A stretch of 64,000 nt of DNA from contig JAWKVM010000014.1 in assembly GCA_041398025.1 (NCBI GenBank), forward strand, positions 1 through 64,000, given 5' to 3'. Source of the stretch: JANQPX01 sp041398025 (GTDB taxonomy: Bacteria > Pseudomonadota > Alphaproteobacteria > Geminicoccales > Geminicoccaceae). The position numbers were made by a program, and so were the translations under genes. Shown piece after piece: positions 15,716 to 23,260 of this stretch. Position 1 is the stretch's first letter; the number at the start of each line of letters is the position of its first letter. Below the pieces are notes generated by a model, which was not told where the DNA came from, made no database searches, and worked only from the letters and a program-made list of their open reading frames with translations.

Positions 15716-17413
15716 GTGTACAAGATGTCGACCGTCACGAGCCTGGCGCTGGTCCTGGCATTTGCAGGTGCGGACCGGGCAAACGCGATCATCGTCGCAG
15801 AGGGGGATGTGGCCTATGACTTCAACCCCGTCTCCGGGACGCTCTCACCGGCGCTGACGCCGCAGGATGTCCGGGTCGGACGCACCGCGCAGGGCCGCCT
15901 CAGGGTCGATGGCGGCAGCCGTCTGCGCATGGAGCCGGGCAGCGGCTTCGACCCCGACCTGGTGGTGGCGAGGCGGACTGGGTCGAACGGCAGTTCGGTG
16001 CTGATCGACAATGGCGCCATCGATCTCCTCGGTCATGATATCGCCGGTGGGGTGAACGTGCAGATCGGGCGCGAGAGTTCCGGCAGCATGACCATCCGGA
16101 ATGGCGGCGCCCTCAATCTCGTCAATCCGGATCGCGGCAATCCCGATGTCGGCGGCGCCGCCCTGTCCGTCGGCCGATCGTCGCGCGGGGAGCTCGTGCT
16201 CGACAACGGTACGGTGACGCTGGACAGCGAGGACTCCTCGATCGCCATCGGCCGGGAGGGGGCGGCGGCGGTGGTCACCTTGCGGAACGGGTCGGCGGTG
16301 ACCGTGCTCGACGACGGTCCGCTCGATCCCGACCGGGGCGCAGTCATTTCCGTCGGCCACAGCGGCCTGGCCAATGCGACGATGACGGTCGAGGATTCGG
16401 ATGTCACCGTCAGGTCGACGGTCGATGCACGCATCTTCGTCGGCCGCGAGTCGGCGGTCGGTCGGCTTGACGTGTCCGGTTCCGCCAGCAATGTCCTGAT
16501 CGATGGGCCCGACTCGAAGCTCGTCGTCGGGCGGGATGCCGGCTCGATCGGCCGCGTGCGTTTCGATCAGGGCGCCCGCGTCCTTATCAGCGGCGATGAC
16601 GCTGGCCTCGAAATCGCACGCAGCGATGGCTCCGACGGCGCTGTCGTCATCGAGGGCGGCGCGCTCGTCGAGGTCGCTGGTCGCGACGCCGGTGCAAGGG
16701 TCGCCGCGGATGTCACCGGCTTTGGCAGCTTGAACGACGGCGGCGTGGGCCGGCTGGACATTCGGGGTCCCGGTTCCGCGCTGCGCGTTCAGGATGCGGT
16801 CATCGCCGGCAGCCCCGCATCCTTCGGCGGCACCGGCACGCCGAGTGCCGCGATCGTGCTCGCCGACGGCGGCAGCATCACCGCGAACCAGGTCATCATC
16901 GGGCGCGGCGCCAGTCTCAGCGGCAACGGCGGCAGCGTCACCGGCACCCTGGTGAACGATGGCGGGCTGATCGCGCCCGGCTTCTCGCCCGGCAGCATCA
17001 CGGTCGACGCCTTCGTCCAGACCGCCGGCACGCTTCTGATCGAGGTCGCCGGCCTCGCTCCCGGCGAGTTCGACGTCCTGAACGTTCTCGGCGACGCCGT
17101 CTTCAGCGGCGGCGCCATCGAGTTCTCCTTCATCGAGGGTTTTTTGCCGTCCGCCGGCGACGTCATCCCCTTTCTGACCGCGACCGGCGGCATCGAGATC
17201 GTCGACACCGACTTTCTGATCGACGGTCTCGGCCCCGGCTTCGATTTTTCGGTGCGCGCCGAGAATGGCCGCTTCGCGCTGCTCGCCAACAACGATGCCC
17301 TGGCGGTCGACGAGCCGTTGATCGTCTGGATGGTCATCTGGGGCCTCGCCGGCCTCGGCCTGTTCGTGCTCGCCCGTCGGCCCCGCACGCTCTGCCGGTC
17401 CCCGGGCCGCTGA
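15716..17413 (+). CDS. Secreted parallel-beta-helix repeat protein with PEP-CTERM-like C-terminal anchor
   Basis: A 565-residue exported surface protein. The signal peptide is STVTSLALVLAFAGADRANA. The body is a series of short repeats of the type 'VGR.s.G.l.i.nGa.v.l' (VQIGRESSGSMTIRNGGALN; LSVGRSSRGELVLDNGTVTL; IAIGREGAAAVVTLRNGSAV; IFVGRESAVGRLDVSGS), as in autotransporter passenger/PEP-CTERM beta-helix proteins. There is no beta-barrel. The tail reads AVDEP, a hydrophobic helix WMVIWGLAGLGLFVLA, then RRPR, which looks like a divergent PEP-CTERM sorting signal (DEP in place of PEP). Start choice: GTG 15716 has GGGAG eight bases upstream; ATG 15725 is the alternative; the frame also opens at 15674. 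No exosortase gene is in the window. Confidence 0.7.
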   Translation: MYKMSTVTSLALVLAFAGADRANAIIVAEGDVAYDFNPVSGTLSPALTPQDVRVGRTAQGRLRVDGGSRLRMEPGSGFDPDLVVARRTGSNGSSVLIDNGAIDLLGHDIAGGVNVQIGRESSGSMTIRNGGALNLVNPDRGNPDVGGAALSVGRSSRGELVLDNGTVTLDSEDSSIAIGREGAAAVVTLRNGSAVTVLDDGPLDPDRGAVISVGHSGLANATMTVEDSDVTVRSTVDARIFVGRESAVGRLDVSGSASNVLIDGPDSKLVVGRDAGSIGRVRFDQGARVLISGDDAGLEIARSDGSDGAVVIEGGALVEVAGRDAGARVAADVTGFGSLNDGGVGRLDIRGPGSALRVQDAVIAGSPASFGGTGTPSAAIVLADGGSITANQVIIGRGASLSGNGGSVTGTLVNDGGLIAPGFSPGSITVDAFVQTAGTLLIEVAGLAPGEFDVLNVLGDAVFSGGAIEFSFIEGFLPSAGDVIPFLTATGGIEIVDTDFLIDGLGPGFDFSVRAENGRFALLANNDALAVDEPLIVWMVIWGLAGLGLFVLARRPRTLCRSPGR

Positions 17414-17414
17414 G

Positions 17415-17561
17415 GTCGCCACGCCGCTAGCGCAGGCGGTCACCGCCTGGCACCTAATCTCCGCCGGCTCCATCATCGCCGCCCTCCCGCCCGTCATCAT
17501 GTTCTTCTTCATGCAACGCCACTTCATTGCCGGCCTAACCCTAGGCACCACCAAAGGCTGA
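17415..17561 (+). pseudogene. Remnant: C-terminal 48 codons of a carbohydrate ABC permease (MalG type)
   Basis: Directly after the beta-helix stop codon, in another frame, the sequence reads VATPLAQAVTAWHLISAGSI then IAALPPVIMFFFMQRHFIAG and LTLGTTKG-stop. The ending 'IAALPP...F..qR.fiaGLT.GavKG' is the standard C-terminus of MalG-type inner-membrane permeases. No start codon or upstream part exists, so this is a fragment left by deletion or rearrangement. It may come from the same transporter as the orphan solute-binding protein, though on the opposite strand. Confidence 0.7.
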
Positions 17562-17714
17562 CGGCGCGGCCGTCGGCGTGGACTTGGGGCGGTGTGTGGC
17601 TTGTGGTGGCGGGGTTTGGGTGATGGAGCAGACCAGCATATTGACGGTCGCTTTGCCGACAGAGCCGGACGCTAGGAACAGGCCACTGATATGTACTGCT
17701 GACCCAATGCCGAC

Positions 17715-17758
17715 GGTTGCCTCAACTGGCAAGGCGCAATGTAACCGTTGAGACAACC
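17715..17758. repeat. Imperfect 12-bp inverted repeat downstream of the alpha/beta hydrolase
   Basis: GGTTGCCTCAAC (17715-17726) and GTTGAGACAACC (17747-17758) are complementary except for one pair, with a 20-bp spacer. It sits 18 bp after the hydrolase stop (minus strand), at the edge of the AT-richer segment. It could be a 3' hairpin of that transcript or an old mobile-element end. The rest of 17562-17776 holds nothing I can support. Confidence 0.45.
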
Positions 17759-17776
17759 TCCTGCCTGAGATGCTGT

Positions 17777-18664
17777 TTAGTTCAGCTTACCCAGGAACGA
17801 AGAGACAGCCTCGTTGAACTGATCCGCGTGGTCCCACATCATCCCGTGCCCGCCCAATACGACGATGTCTGCCTCAGGCTGATAGATCTTGATGTACGAG
17901 CGCGCTGGATCAGCATTCTCTTCGCGGACCAGCATCAACATCGGCACATCGACAGCTTTGAAGGTTTCAGTCCAGTCGACCATCCAACCATCGTAAAGCA
18001 ATTGGGAGGCAACGATGTCTGGCGTGAGCATGGTTTCTGCGAGGAGCCTACTTGCCTCCTCGTCACTCACACCTTTCGTATACATCCATGGAATGAAACC
18101 TCGTACTGTCTCAACACGATCAGCTGTGAAATCATTGAAGAACTGCTTAACCACGTCCGGTCCACCATCTGTCCATGCACTCGGTTCTGTTGAAAGCGGC
18201 GTCGGCGTCTGATCGATGATCACGACACCCTTCAAGTTGTCAGTTCCGAACTGGTGAAGATAGTCATAAACGGTGACACCGCCCCACGACCATCCGGCCA
18301 ACACGACATCTTTAAGGTCAAGCGCCTCGATGAGCCTCTTAAGATCCTTTGCATGCTGATCGTAGAAAGCTCCGTCGAGCGTCTTGCTAGATCTTCCTTG
18401 CGCTCTGGGGTCGTAGACGACGGCTCTTGCGGAATTCGATGTCTCAAAATAGTCGATCTGCTTCGAGAAGAAATATGTAGTTCCCGTCCAGCCCGGCACA
18501 AAGATGATGGGGGTGCCTTCGCCAACGTCTTCATAATATAGCATTACATCATCATCGGCTTTAATATAACCTCCTGCCCAGCTTGAATCGACACTAATGC
18601 ATAAAATCGCAAATGCGCAAAGAAAACTTGCTATCTTTATTGTCAATTTACATGTATTTTCCAT
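17777..18664 (-). CDS. Exported alpha/beta hydrolase
   Basis: Alpha/beta-hydrolase-fold enzyme of 295 residues with a signal peptide (KIASFLCAFAILCISVDSSWA, about residues 10-30). The oxyanion block is GTPIIFVPGWTGTTYFF, the nucleophile elbow is AGWSWGGVTVYDY (Ser near residue 124), YDPRAQGRSSK precedes it, and the C-terminal GGHGMMWDHADQF carries the catalytic His. It resembles chloroperoxidase/esterase-type hydrolases of the periplasm; the substrate is unknown. GGGAGGA lies nine bases before the ATG. Base composition is visibly lower in GC than in neighbouring genes, and palindromic or inverted sequences lie on both sides (17715-17758 and 18883-18894), which suggests acquisition by transfer. 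Confidence 0.85.
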   Translation of the reverse strand: MENTCKLTIKIASFLCAFAILCISVDSSWAGGYIKADDDVMLYYEDVGEGTPIIFVPGWTGTTYFFSKQIDYFETSNSARAVVYDPRAQGRSSKTLDGAFYDQHAKDLKRLIEALDLKDVVLAGWSWGGVTVYDYLHQFGTDNLKGVVIIDQTPTPLSTEPSAWTDGGPDVVKQFFNDFTADRVETVRGFIPWMYTKGVSDEEASRLLAETMLTPDIVASQLLYDGWMVDWTETFKAVDVPMLMLVREENADPARSYIKIYQPEADIVVLGGHGMMWDHADQFNEAVSSFLGKLN

Positions 18665-18882
18665 AGCCCAATTTCCTCCCTATGAGTAAGCGATCTGATC
18701 AAATGTTTGCTCAATTCTATGGAGTCCGCAGCGCCAATGCAAACGGCAAAGTAGACGCGACCCGGTTTCGCCGTCCCATTGTCTATGTCCCATCTGTTTC
18801 TGTCTTGGTGGCAGAGACCAAGTCTTCGATTGAAGAAACCTCTGGAATGTCTCCTCCTGGCACAAAGCAGTAGTCGGTGAGG

Positions 18883-18894
18883 TGTCCGCGGACA
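18883..18894. repeat. Perfect 12-bp palindrome TGTCCGCGGACA
   Basis: TGTCCGCGGACA lies in the spacer between the XRE regulator's stop codon (18912) and the hydrolase gene. The surrounding bases (AGG..TCT) nearly extend it to 18. It could be an operator or a scar at the border of the AT-richer segment. The remaining spacer, 18665-18911, shows no convincing gene. Confidence 0.35.
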
Positions 18895-18911
18895 TCTCTT
18901 TACCTAGGCTA

Positions 18912-19706
18912 TCAAATGCCTTGGCGGGTATCTCCACCACCACCCATCCCCACCAGCACCTCCCGCGTCGACTCGTCCGCCGGAAACAGCATCTCGATCT
19001 TGAGATCGGCGAGCGCGATGTCCTCGGCGGTGCCGAACTGGGCGACCGTCGAGAACAGCGACAGCGTCACGCCGCCGGCCCGCAGGCGCGTCGGGATCAC
19101 GGCGGCGAGCGCGCCGGTCGGGACGGCGGAGGGGGAGCCCAGGACGGTGGCAATGGTCTCCGCTGCGGCATCCAGAACCACGTCCCCGCCCAGATGCAGG
19201 CTTTCGGTGCGCAGGCGCGCCAGCAGATGGTGCATGACCTCCCGCCAGTTCTCGAACAACGCCTCGCTGACCTCCCTGTCGGTCAGCACATCGAGCAGGC
19301 TGCCGCCTTCCTCGAGGCCGAGCACGCCGAACAGCGCGCCCGCCGCACGGTTGGCCCTGATCAGCAGCCAGTGCCGGTCGAGGGCGAAGGCGGGGTAGGG
19401 ATCGTGGCGCGTCAGCATCCAGTCGAGCGCCGCCCGCACCGGCCCCATCTCCCCCTCGCTCCAGTCCCGGCTGCGATAGGCCGGCGCGAACCCCGCCGCA
19501 TGCAGCAGCGCATTTCTCGATGTGCGCGGCACGTCCAGAACCTCGCCGAGCATCTGCACCATCGCCCGGCTCGGCCTGGCGCGCCCGGTCTCGAGAAACG
19601 AGATATGCCGCGCCGACACGTTCGCCGTCAGCCCGAGATCGAGCTGGCTCATATGCCGCCGATCCCGCCAGTCCCTGAGCAGCGCCCCAAAGCTAGTCCC
19701 CGTCAT
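18912..19706 (-). CDS. XRE-family transcriptional regulator with MmyB-like C-terminal ligand domain
   Basis: A 264-residue regulator. Residues about 4-60 form an XRE helix-turn-helix (GALLRDWRDRRHMSQLDLGL, then VSARHISFLETGRARPSRAM). The C-terminal part (YPAFALDRHWLLIRANRAAG; LVRL-like core DPYPAFALDRHW) matches the MmyB-like PAS-type domain common in actinobacterial and alphaproteobacterial HTH proteins. The ATG at 19706 is chosen because the HTH begins directly after it; an in-frame GTG at 19730 would add eight unconserved residues. Its target is unknown. Repeat copy 2 lies just upstream and the membrane protein at 19901 is divergent, so it could control that gene or the hydrolase downstream. 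Confidence 0.85.
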   Translation of the reverse strand: MTGTSFGALLRDWRDRRHMSQLDLGLTANVSARHISFLETGRARPSRAMVQMLGEVLDVPRTSRNALLHAAGFAPAYRSRDWSEGEMGPVRAALDWMLTRHDPYPAFALDRHWLLIRANRAAGALFGVLGLEEGGSLLDVLTDREVSEALFENWREVMHHLLARLRTESLHLGGDVVLDAAAETIATVLGSPSAVPTGALAAVIPTRLRAGGVTLSLFSTVAQFGTAEDIALADLKIEMLFPADESTREVLVGMGGGGDTRQGI

Positions 19707-19746
19707 CCCCACCCGATCCCAACTTCGCACCCCAACCTATAGGCCA

Positions 19747-19826
19747 GCATCCCACGCCGCAAAACCAGGCCGCATACCGTGGGGCCAGGCACCCACGGTA
19801 CAAGTCCATGAGGTGGTCATACCACT
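19747..19826 (-). repeat. Dispersed 80-bp structured repeat, copy 2
   Basis: Minus-strand copy of the element at 7421-7500. Hairpin 1 is GTGGT-ATG-ACCAC, with the outermost pair lost. Hairpin 2 is a perfect 9-bp stem TACCGTGGG/CCCACGGTA around an 8-base loop, the strongest of the three copies. Unlike the other copies it lies in a divergent intergenic region, between the XRE regulator and the membrane protein at 19901, rather than at the end of a gene. Confidence 0.75.
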
Positions 19827-19900
19827 ACCTCCGACGTAATTGAGACGATGACCGGGCCTGCCATGCTTCCCTGGTGAACCATCACTCCTGGAGAAACGTC

Positions 19901-20359
19901 ATGCAGGCTCAAACCCGTACTTTCTGGTTGAAGGTGGCCTCGGAGATCGTCATCGCCTTCGGCCTTCTCATCGTCTTGGCGTCGACGTCGTCGTCGGCCT
20001 TTCCGGTGTCCTTTCTCGCCGATCTGATCTTCTGGCCCGTGGACGGCGCGCAGGCCGTCGCCGCGCCATCCAGCCATCTGCTCGCGGCCATCGCCGGCGG
20101 CGTCATGACGGGCTGGGGCGTTCTGCTGTACCTGCTGACCGCCCGCCTCTATCCGAAAGACCCCGACCTCGCGCGCCTGCTGATCACGGCGAGCATCGGT
20201 ATCTGGTTCGTCATCGACAGTCTCGGCTCGATCGCCGCGGGCGCACCGATCAACGCGGTCCTCAACATCAGTTTTCTTGTCATGTTCCTCATCCCGCTCT
20301 GGCTTCCTGCCGCGAGGTCGACGGCCGGGCAGGGGACGAGGGCCGCCGCCGAGTCGTGA
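19901..20359 (+). CDS. Hypothetical four-helix membrane protein
   Basis: A 152-residue protein with four predicted transmembrane segments: residues about 11-30 (VASEIVIAFGLLIVLAST), 55-75 (LLAAIAGGVMTGWGVLLYLL), 86-107 and 115-135 (VLNISFLVMFLIPLWLP). The ATG at 19901 follows GGAG by seven bases; the frame opens earlier at 19874 but without a better start. I do not recognise a named family. It is divergent from the XRE regulator and stands alone, with the Lrp-type gene convergent downstream. Confidence 0.75.
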   Translation: MQAQTRTFWLKVASEIVIAFGLLIVLASTSSSAFPVSFLADLIFWPVDGAQAVAAPSSHLLAAIAGGVMTGWGVLLYLLTARLYPKDPDLARLLITASIGIWFVIDSLGSIAAGAPINAVLNISFLVMFLIPLWLPAARSTAGQGTRAAAES

Positions 20360-20463
20360 TCGAGGTGCCAGGCATGGAAGACCAGTCAAGCCTCATGCCT
20401 GAACGCAGGGCTGGCCGTGATCCGCGGCCAGCCTTCGGCCTGAGAGTGGCCCTTGCAGCAGCC

Positions 20464-20925
20464 CTATGTCAGAAAACCGAGCGGCAGCGCGGTCGTATAT
20501 TTGATCTGCTCCATCGCGAAGCTGGAGCTGACGTCGTCGAGCTCGATCTCCGCGATCAGGCGCTTGTAGAAGGTGTCATAGGCGGCGATGTCGGGGACAG
20601 CGACGCGCAGCAGATAGTCGACCTCGCCGCTCATCCGATAGAACTCGATCACTTCAGGCATCTTGGTGACGATCTCGGCAAACCGGGCCAGCCAGTCCGC
20701 GTTGTGATGGCTGGTCCTGATCGAGACGAACACGTTGACGCCGGCATTGATCTTCTCGCCATCCACCAGCGCCACGCGTTTTCTGATCACCTTGGTTTCT
20801 TCGAGCTTCTGGATGCGCCGCCAGCAGGGCGTCGAGGACAGGCCGACCTTCCGCGCGATCTCCGCGAGCGGCATGGTCGCGTCGTGCTGCAGGAGCTCCA
20901 GAATCTGCCGATCGGTGGCATCCAT
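20464..20925 (-). CDS. Lrp/AsnC-family transcriptional regulator
   Basis: A 153-residue feast/famine regulator. The N-terminal winged HTH is ATDRQILELLQHDATMPLAE and IARKVGLSSTPCWRRIQKLE. The C-terminal RAM ligand domain follows (VNVFVSIRTSHHNADWLARF; FYRMSGEVDYLLRVAVPDI). Length and domain order are complete. It is transcribed divergently from the sulfate assimilation operon, with a 181-bp AT-richer spacer between. By the usual layout of this family it probably controls that operon in response to an amino acid such as cysteine or methionine; this is inference. Confidence 0.93.
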   Translation of the reverse strand: MDATDRQILELLQHDATMPLAEIARKVGLSSTPCWRRIQKLEETKVIRKRVALVDGEKINAGVNVFVSIRTSHHNADWLARFAEIVTKMPEVIEFYRMSGEVDYLLRVAVPDIAAYDTFYKRLIAEIELDDVSSSFAMEQIKYTTALPLGFLT

Positions 20926-21106
20926 GGGCGTCGTCCGTTTTGGGTAAAATTTCTAAACTCAGGGCCCAATTGCTATTCTGTTTCTCCATTTTCTGTCAAA
21001 TGCCAAATTGAGAGCAAAACGTTTCTCTTTTGTGCCATACGACGTTATTCCCTGAAATCGCTCCGTCGCCTATCTCGGATAGAGGAAAGCGGCGGAGGTC
21101 TGCCCC
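20926..21106. promoter_or_regulatory. Divergent promoter region between the Lrp-type regulator and the cys operon
   Basis: A 181-bp spacer clearly richer in A and T than its surroundings, especially 20940-21060, which includes TGGGTAAAATTTCTAAACTC and CTGTCAAATGCCAAATTGAG. Lrp-type proteins bind degenerate AT-rich sites, so autoregulation and control of cysG-cysI from here is likely. I could not fix a convincing -35/-10 pair for either direction. Confidence 0.5.
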
Positions 21107-21685
21107 ATGATACCGATCGTTCTCGATCCCGACATGACCAGCATCGCGCTTATCGGCCGCGGCGAGGCCGCCAGGCGGCGGCTGGCCTTGCTCGACGAGA
21201 CCGGTGCTGCCGATCTTGCGGTTTTCTCCGACCTGCCGGAACCTGGCTTCGCCGCCGCGGCGGGTGATCGGCTGCTGCGGCGTCTGCCCGCCGACAAGGA
21301 ACTGGCAGCATTCCAGGTCGTCTGGATCGCCGATCTGCCGCTCGATCTGGCGAGCCCGCTCGCAAAACAGGTTCGCGCGCGCGGCGGCCTGGTGAATGTC
21401 GAGGATGTCAAACCCCTTTGCGACTTCCACAACCCCGCCCTGGTGCGGCGCGGCGATCTCCTGCTGACGGTCTCGACGGGCGGCAGGAGCCCCGGCCTCG
21501 CCGCGCGCATCCGCCGCCAGCTCGCCGACCTGTTCGGCCCGGAATGGGCGGACCGCCTCGGCCAGATCGGCCGCAAACGCCAGGTCTGGAAGGGGCGGGC
21601 GCGCCCCATCGCGGAACTTGCCAAGCTCACGGATGCGACGATCGACGCCAAGGGTTGGCTGCCCAGCCAGCGGCTGGAGGCGTGA
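21107..21685 (+). CDS. cysG: Siroheme synthase N-terminal type: precorrin-2 dehydrogenase / sirohydrochlorin ferrochelatase
   Basis: A 192-residue Met8p/CysG N-domain protein. It would oxidise precorrin-2 with NAD+ to sirohydrochlorin and insert iron to make siroheme, the cofactor of the sulfite reductase encoded in the same operon. The Rossmann start SIALIGRGEAARRRLALLDE, the conserved GGLVNVEDVKPLCDFHNPAL and the TGGRSPGLAARIRRQL block are all present. The methyltransferase half found in E. coli CysG is encoded separately as cobA two genes on. One base separates its stop from the cysH start region, so it heads a tight operon. Confidence 0.92.
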   Translation: MIPIVLDPDMTSIALIGRGEAARRRLALLDETGAADLAVFSDLPEPGFAAAAGDRLLRRLPADKELAAFQVVWIADLPLDLASPLAKQVRARGGLVNVEDVKPLCDFHNPALVRRGDLLLTVSTGGRSPGLAARIRRQLADLFGPEWADRLGQIGRKRQVWKGRARPIAELAKLTDATIDAKGWLPSQRLEA

Positions 21686-21686
21686 C

Positions 21687-22403
21687 ATGACCGACATGCT
21701 CGATCACCTCGCCGACCTGCAGAAGGCCCATGAGGGGCTGGACGGTCTCTCTTTGCTGCGCGCGCTCCTGCGCGAAGGGCCGCTCAAGGGCAACACCGCG
21801 CTGGTCTCCTCCTTCGGCGCGGAGAGCGTGGTGCTGCTCGACATGGTCGCCACCATCGATCCGGCCACGCCCGTGATCTTCCTCGACACCGGCAAGCTGT
21901 TCCCGGAAACCCACGCCTATCGCGAGGAGGTGACCGAGCTGCTCGGCCTCACCGACGTGCGTCTCGCCGCTCCGATGGCCGCCCGCCTCGCCCGCCACGA
22001 TCCCGCGGGCGATCTCTGGCAGCGCGAAGCGGATATGTGCTGCGACGTGCGAAAAACCGAGCCGCTCGACCAGGCGCTCGACGGTTTTTCGGCGTGGATC
22101 ACCGGCCGCAAGCGCTTCCAGGGCAGCACCCGTGCCGCTCTGCAAACCATCGAGGCCGACCCCTCCGCCGGCCGCGTGAAAATCAACCCGCTCGCCCGCT
22201 GGAGCAGCGAGGACGTCGAGCGCTACCGCATCCTGCGCGATCTCCCCGCCCACCCCCTGGTCGCCGACGGCTACCGCTCCATCGGGTGCATGCCCTGCAC
22301 GCGGCCGACCAAGGAAGGCGAAGACCCCCGCGCCGGCCGTTGGTGGGGCCTCGACAAAACCGAATGCGGCATCCACCAGGCAGCGCCTGGAGGCTTGACT
22401 TGA
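21687..22403 (+). CDS. cysH: Phosphoadenylyl/adenylyl-sulfate reductase (thioredoxin), 4Fe-4S type
   Basis: A 238-residue PAPS/APS reductase that reduces activated sulfate to sulfite. It has the nucleotide-binding LVSSFGAESVVLLDM (SGGxDS-like) motif, DMCCDVRKTEPL with a Cys pair, SIGCMPCTRP with the second Cys pair, and the C-terminal ECGIH with the catalytic Cys. The four cysteines (CC...CxxC) mark the iron-sulfur form, which uses APS in most alphaproteobacteria. The start ATG overlaps the end of cysG by spacing of a single base. Genes for sulfate uptake and ATP sulfurylase are not in the window. Confidence 0.95.
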   Translation: MTDMLDHLADLQKAHEGLDGLSLLRALLREGPLKGNTALVSSFGAESVVLLDMVATIDPATPVIFLDTGKLFPETHAYREEVTELLGLTDVRLAAPMAARLARHDPAGDLWQREADMCCDVRKTEPLDQALDGFSAWITGRKRFQGSTRAALQTIEADPSAGRVKINPLARWSSEDVERYRILRDLPAHPLVADGYRSIGCMPCTRPTKEGEDPRAGRWWGLDKTECGIHQAAPGGLT

Positions 22404-22417
22404 CGGGGCGGCTCGCG

Positions 22418-23260
22418 ATGCCGGTGTTCGAGGCGGGCACCGTCTGGCTGGTGGGCGCCGGGCCGGGCGATCCCGGCCTGCTGACGCTGCATGCGCTGCA
22501 CGCGTTGAGCGAGGCGGATGTGGTGCTGCATGATGCGCTCGTGCCGAGCGACATCCTCGCCCTGATCAATCCGCTGGCTCGCGTCGAGCCCGTAGGCAAG
22601 CGCGCCGGCCGGCCGAGTGCGAAGCAGCTCCAGATCAGTCACCGTCTGGTCAAGCATGCAGCCGCTGGCTGCAAAGTGGTCCGCCTGAAGAATGGCGATC
22701 CGTTCGTGTTTGGACGGGGCGGGGAGGAGGTGCTGGCGCTGGCCGCGGCGTCGATCCCGTTCCGCATCGTGCCTGGCATCACCGCCGGCGTCGCCGTGCC
22801 CGCCTATGCCGGCATTCCCGCGACCCAGCGGAACGTCGCGCAGAGCGTCGCGTTCGTCACCGGCCACCATGCCGGCGGCGGCGTTTCGCGCACGGTCGAC
22901 TGGGCAGGCCTTGCCAAGGCTGCCGACACGCTCGTCATCTATATGGGGCTCCAGCAGATCGGTGACATCGCGCGCGCGCTGATCGAGGGCGGCAGGTCGA
23001 ACCTTGACCCGGTCGCCTTCCTGACCGACGGCACCACGCCGATGCAGCGCCGCATCGTCACCACGCTGGCCGAAGCGCCGGCCGTCGCGAAGACCATCGA
23101 CGCCTCCGGACCGACCCTTGTCGTCATCGGCGACGTCGTCGACTTCGAAGAAATCCTGAGCCCGCTGCAGCAATCCGCCCCCGCCATCGTCGAAACCCTG
23201 CAGCCCGAAGCAACGCCCGCCCTTCCAGCCGCCCTGAACGTCGAAAGAGGTCTGTCATGA
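22418..23260 (+). CDS. cobA: Uroporphyrinogen-III C-methyltransferase (SUMT)
   Basis: A 280-residue SAM-dependent methyltransferase making precorrin-2 from uroporphyrinogen III, the first step to siroheme. Motifs: VWLVGAGPGDPGLLTLHAL, GKRAGRPSAKQ, VRLKNGDPFVFGRGGEE, FRIVPGITAGVAVPAYAGIP, VIYMGLQQI. The ATG at 22418 is chosen; a TTG at 22400 that overlaps the cysH stop is a possible alternative start. The stop overlaps the cysJ start by four bases (ATGA). The short C-terminal extension (QSAPAIVETLQPEATPALPA) is low-complexity and probably disordered. Confidence 0.93.
   Translation: MPVFEAGTVWLVGAGPGDPGLLTLHALHALSEADVVLHDALVPSDILALINPLARVEPVGKRAGRPSAKQLQISHRLVKHAAAGCKVVRLKNGDPFVFGRGGEEVLALAAASIPFRIVPGITAGVAVPAYAGIPATQRNVAQSVAFVTGHHAGGGVSRTVDWAGLAKAADTLVIYMGLQQIGDIARALIEGGRSNLDPVAFLTDGTTPMQRRIVTTLAEAPAVAKTIDASGPTLVVIGDVVDFEEILSPLQQSAPAIVETLQPEATPALPAALNVERGLS

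Noticed and set aside
17541..17756. 71-codon minus-strand ORF after the beta-helix region
   Set aside because: No ribosome-binding site and no protein-like pattern; it overlaps the permease scrap and the inverted repeat.
18680..18943. 87-codon minus-strand ORF between the hydrolase and the XRE regulator
   Set aside because: Overlaps the regulator's 3' end in another frame and shows no family pattern.
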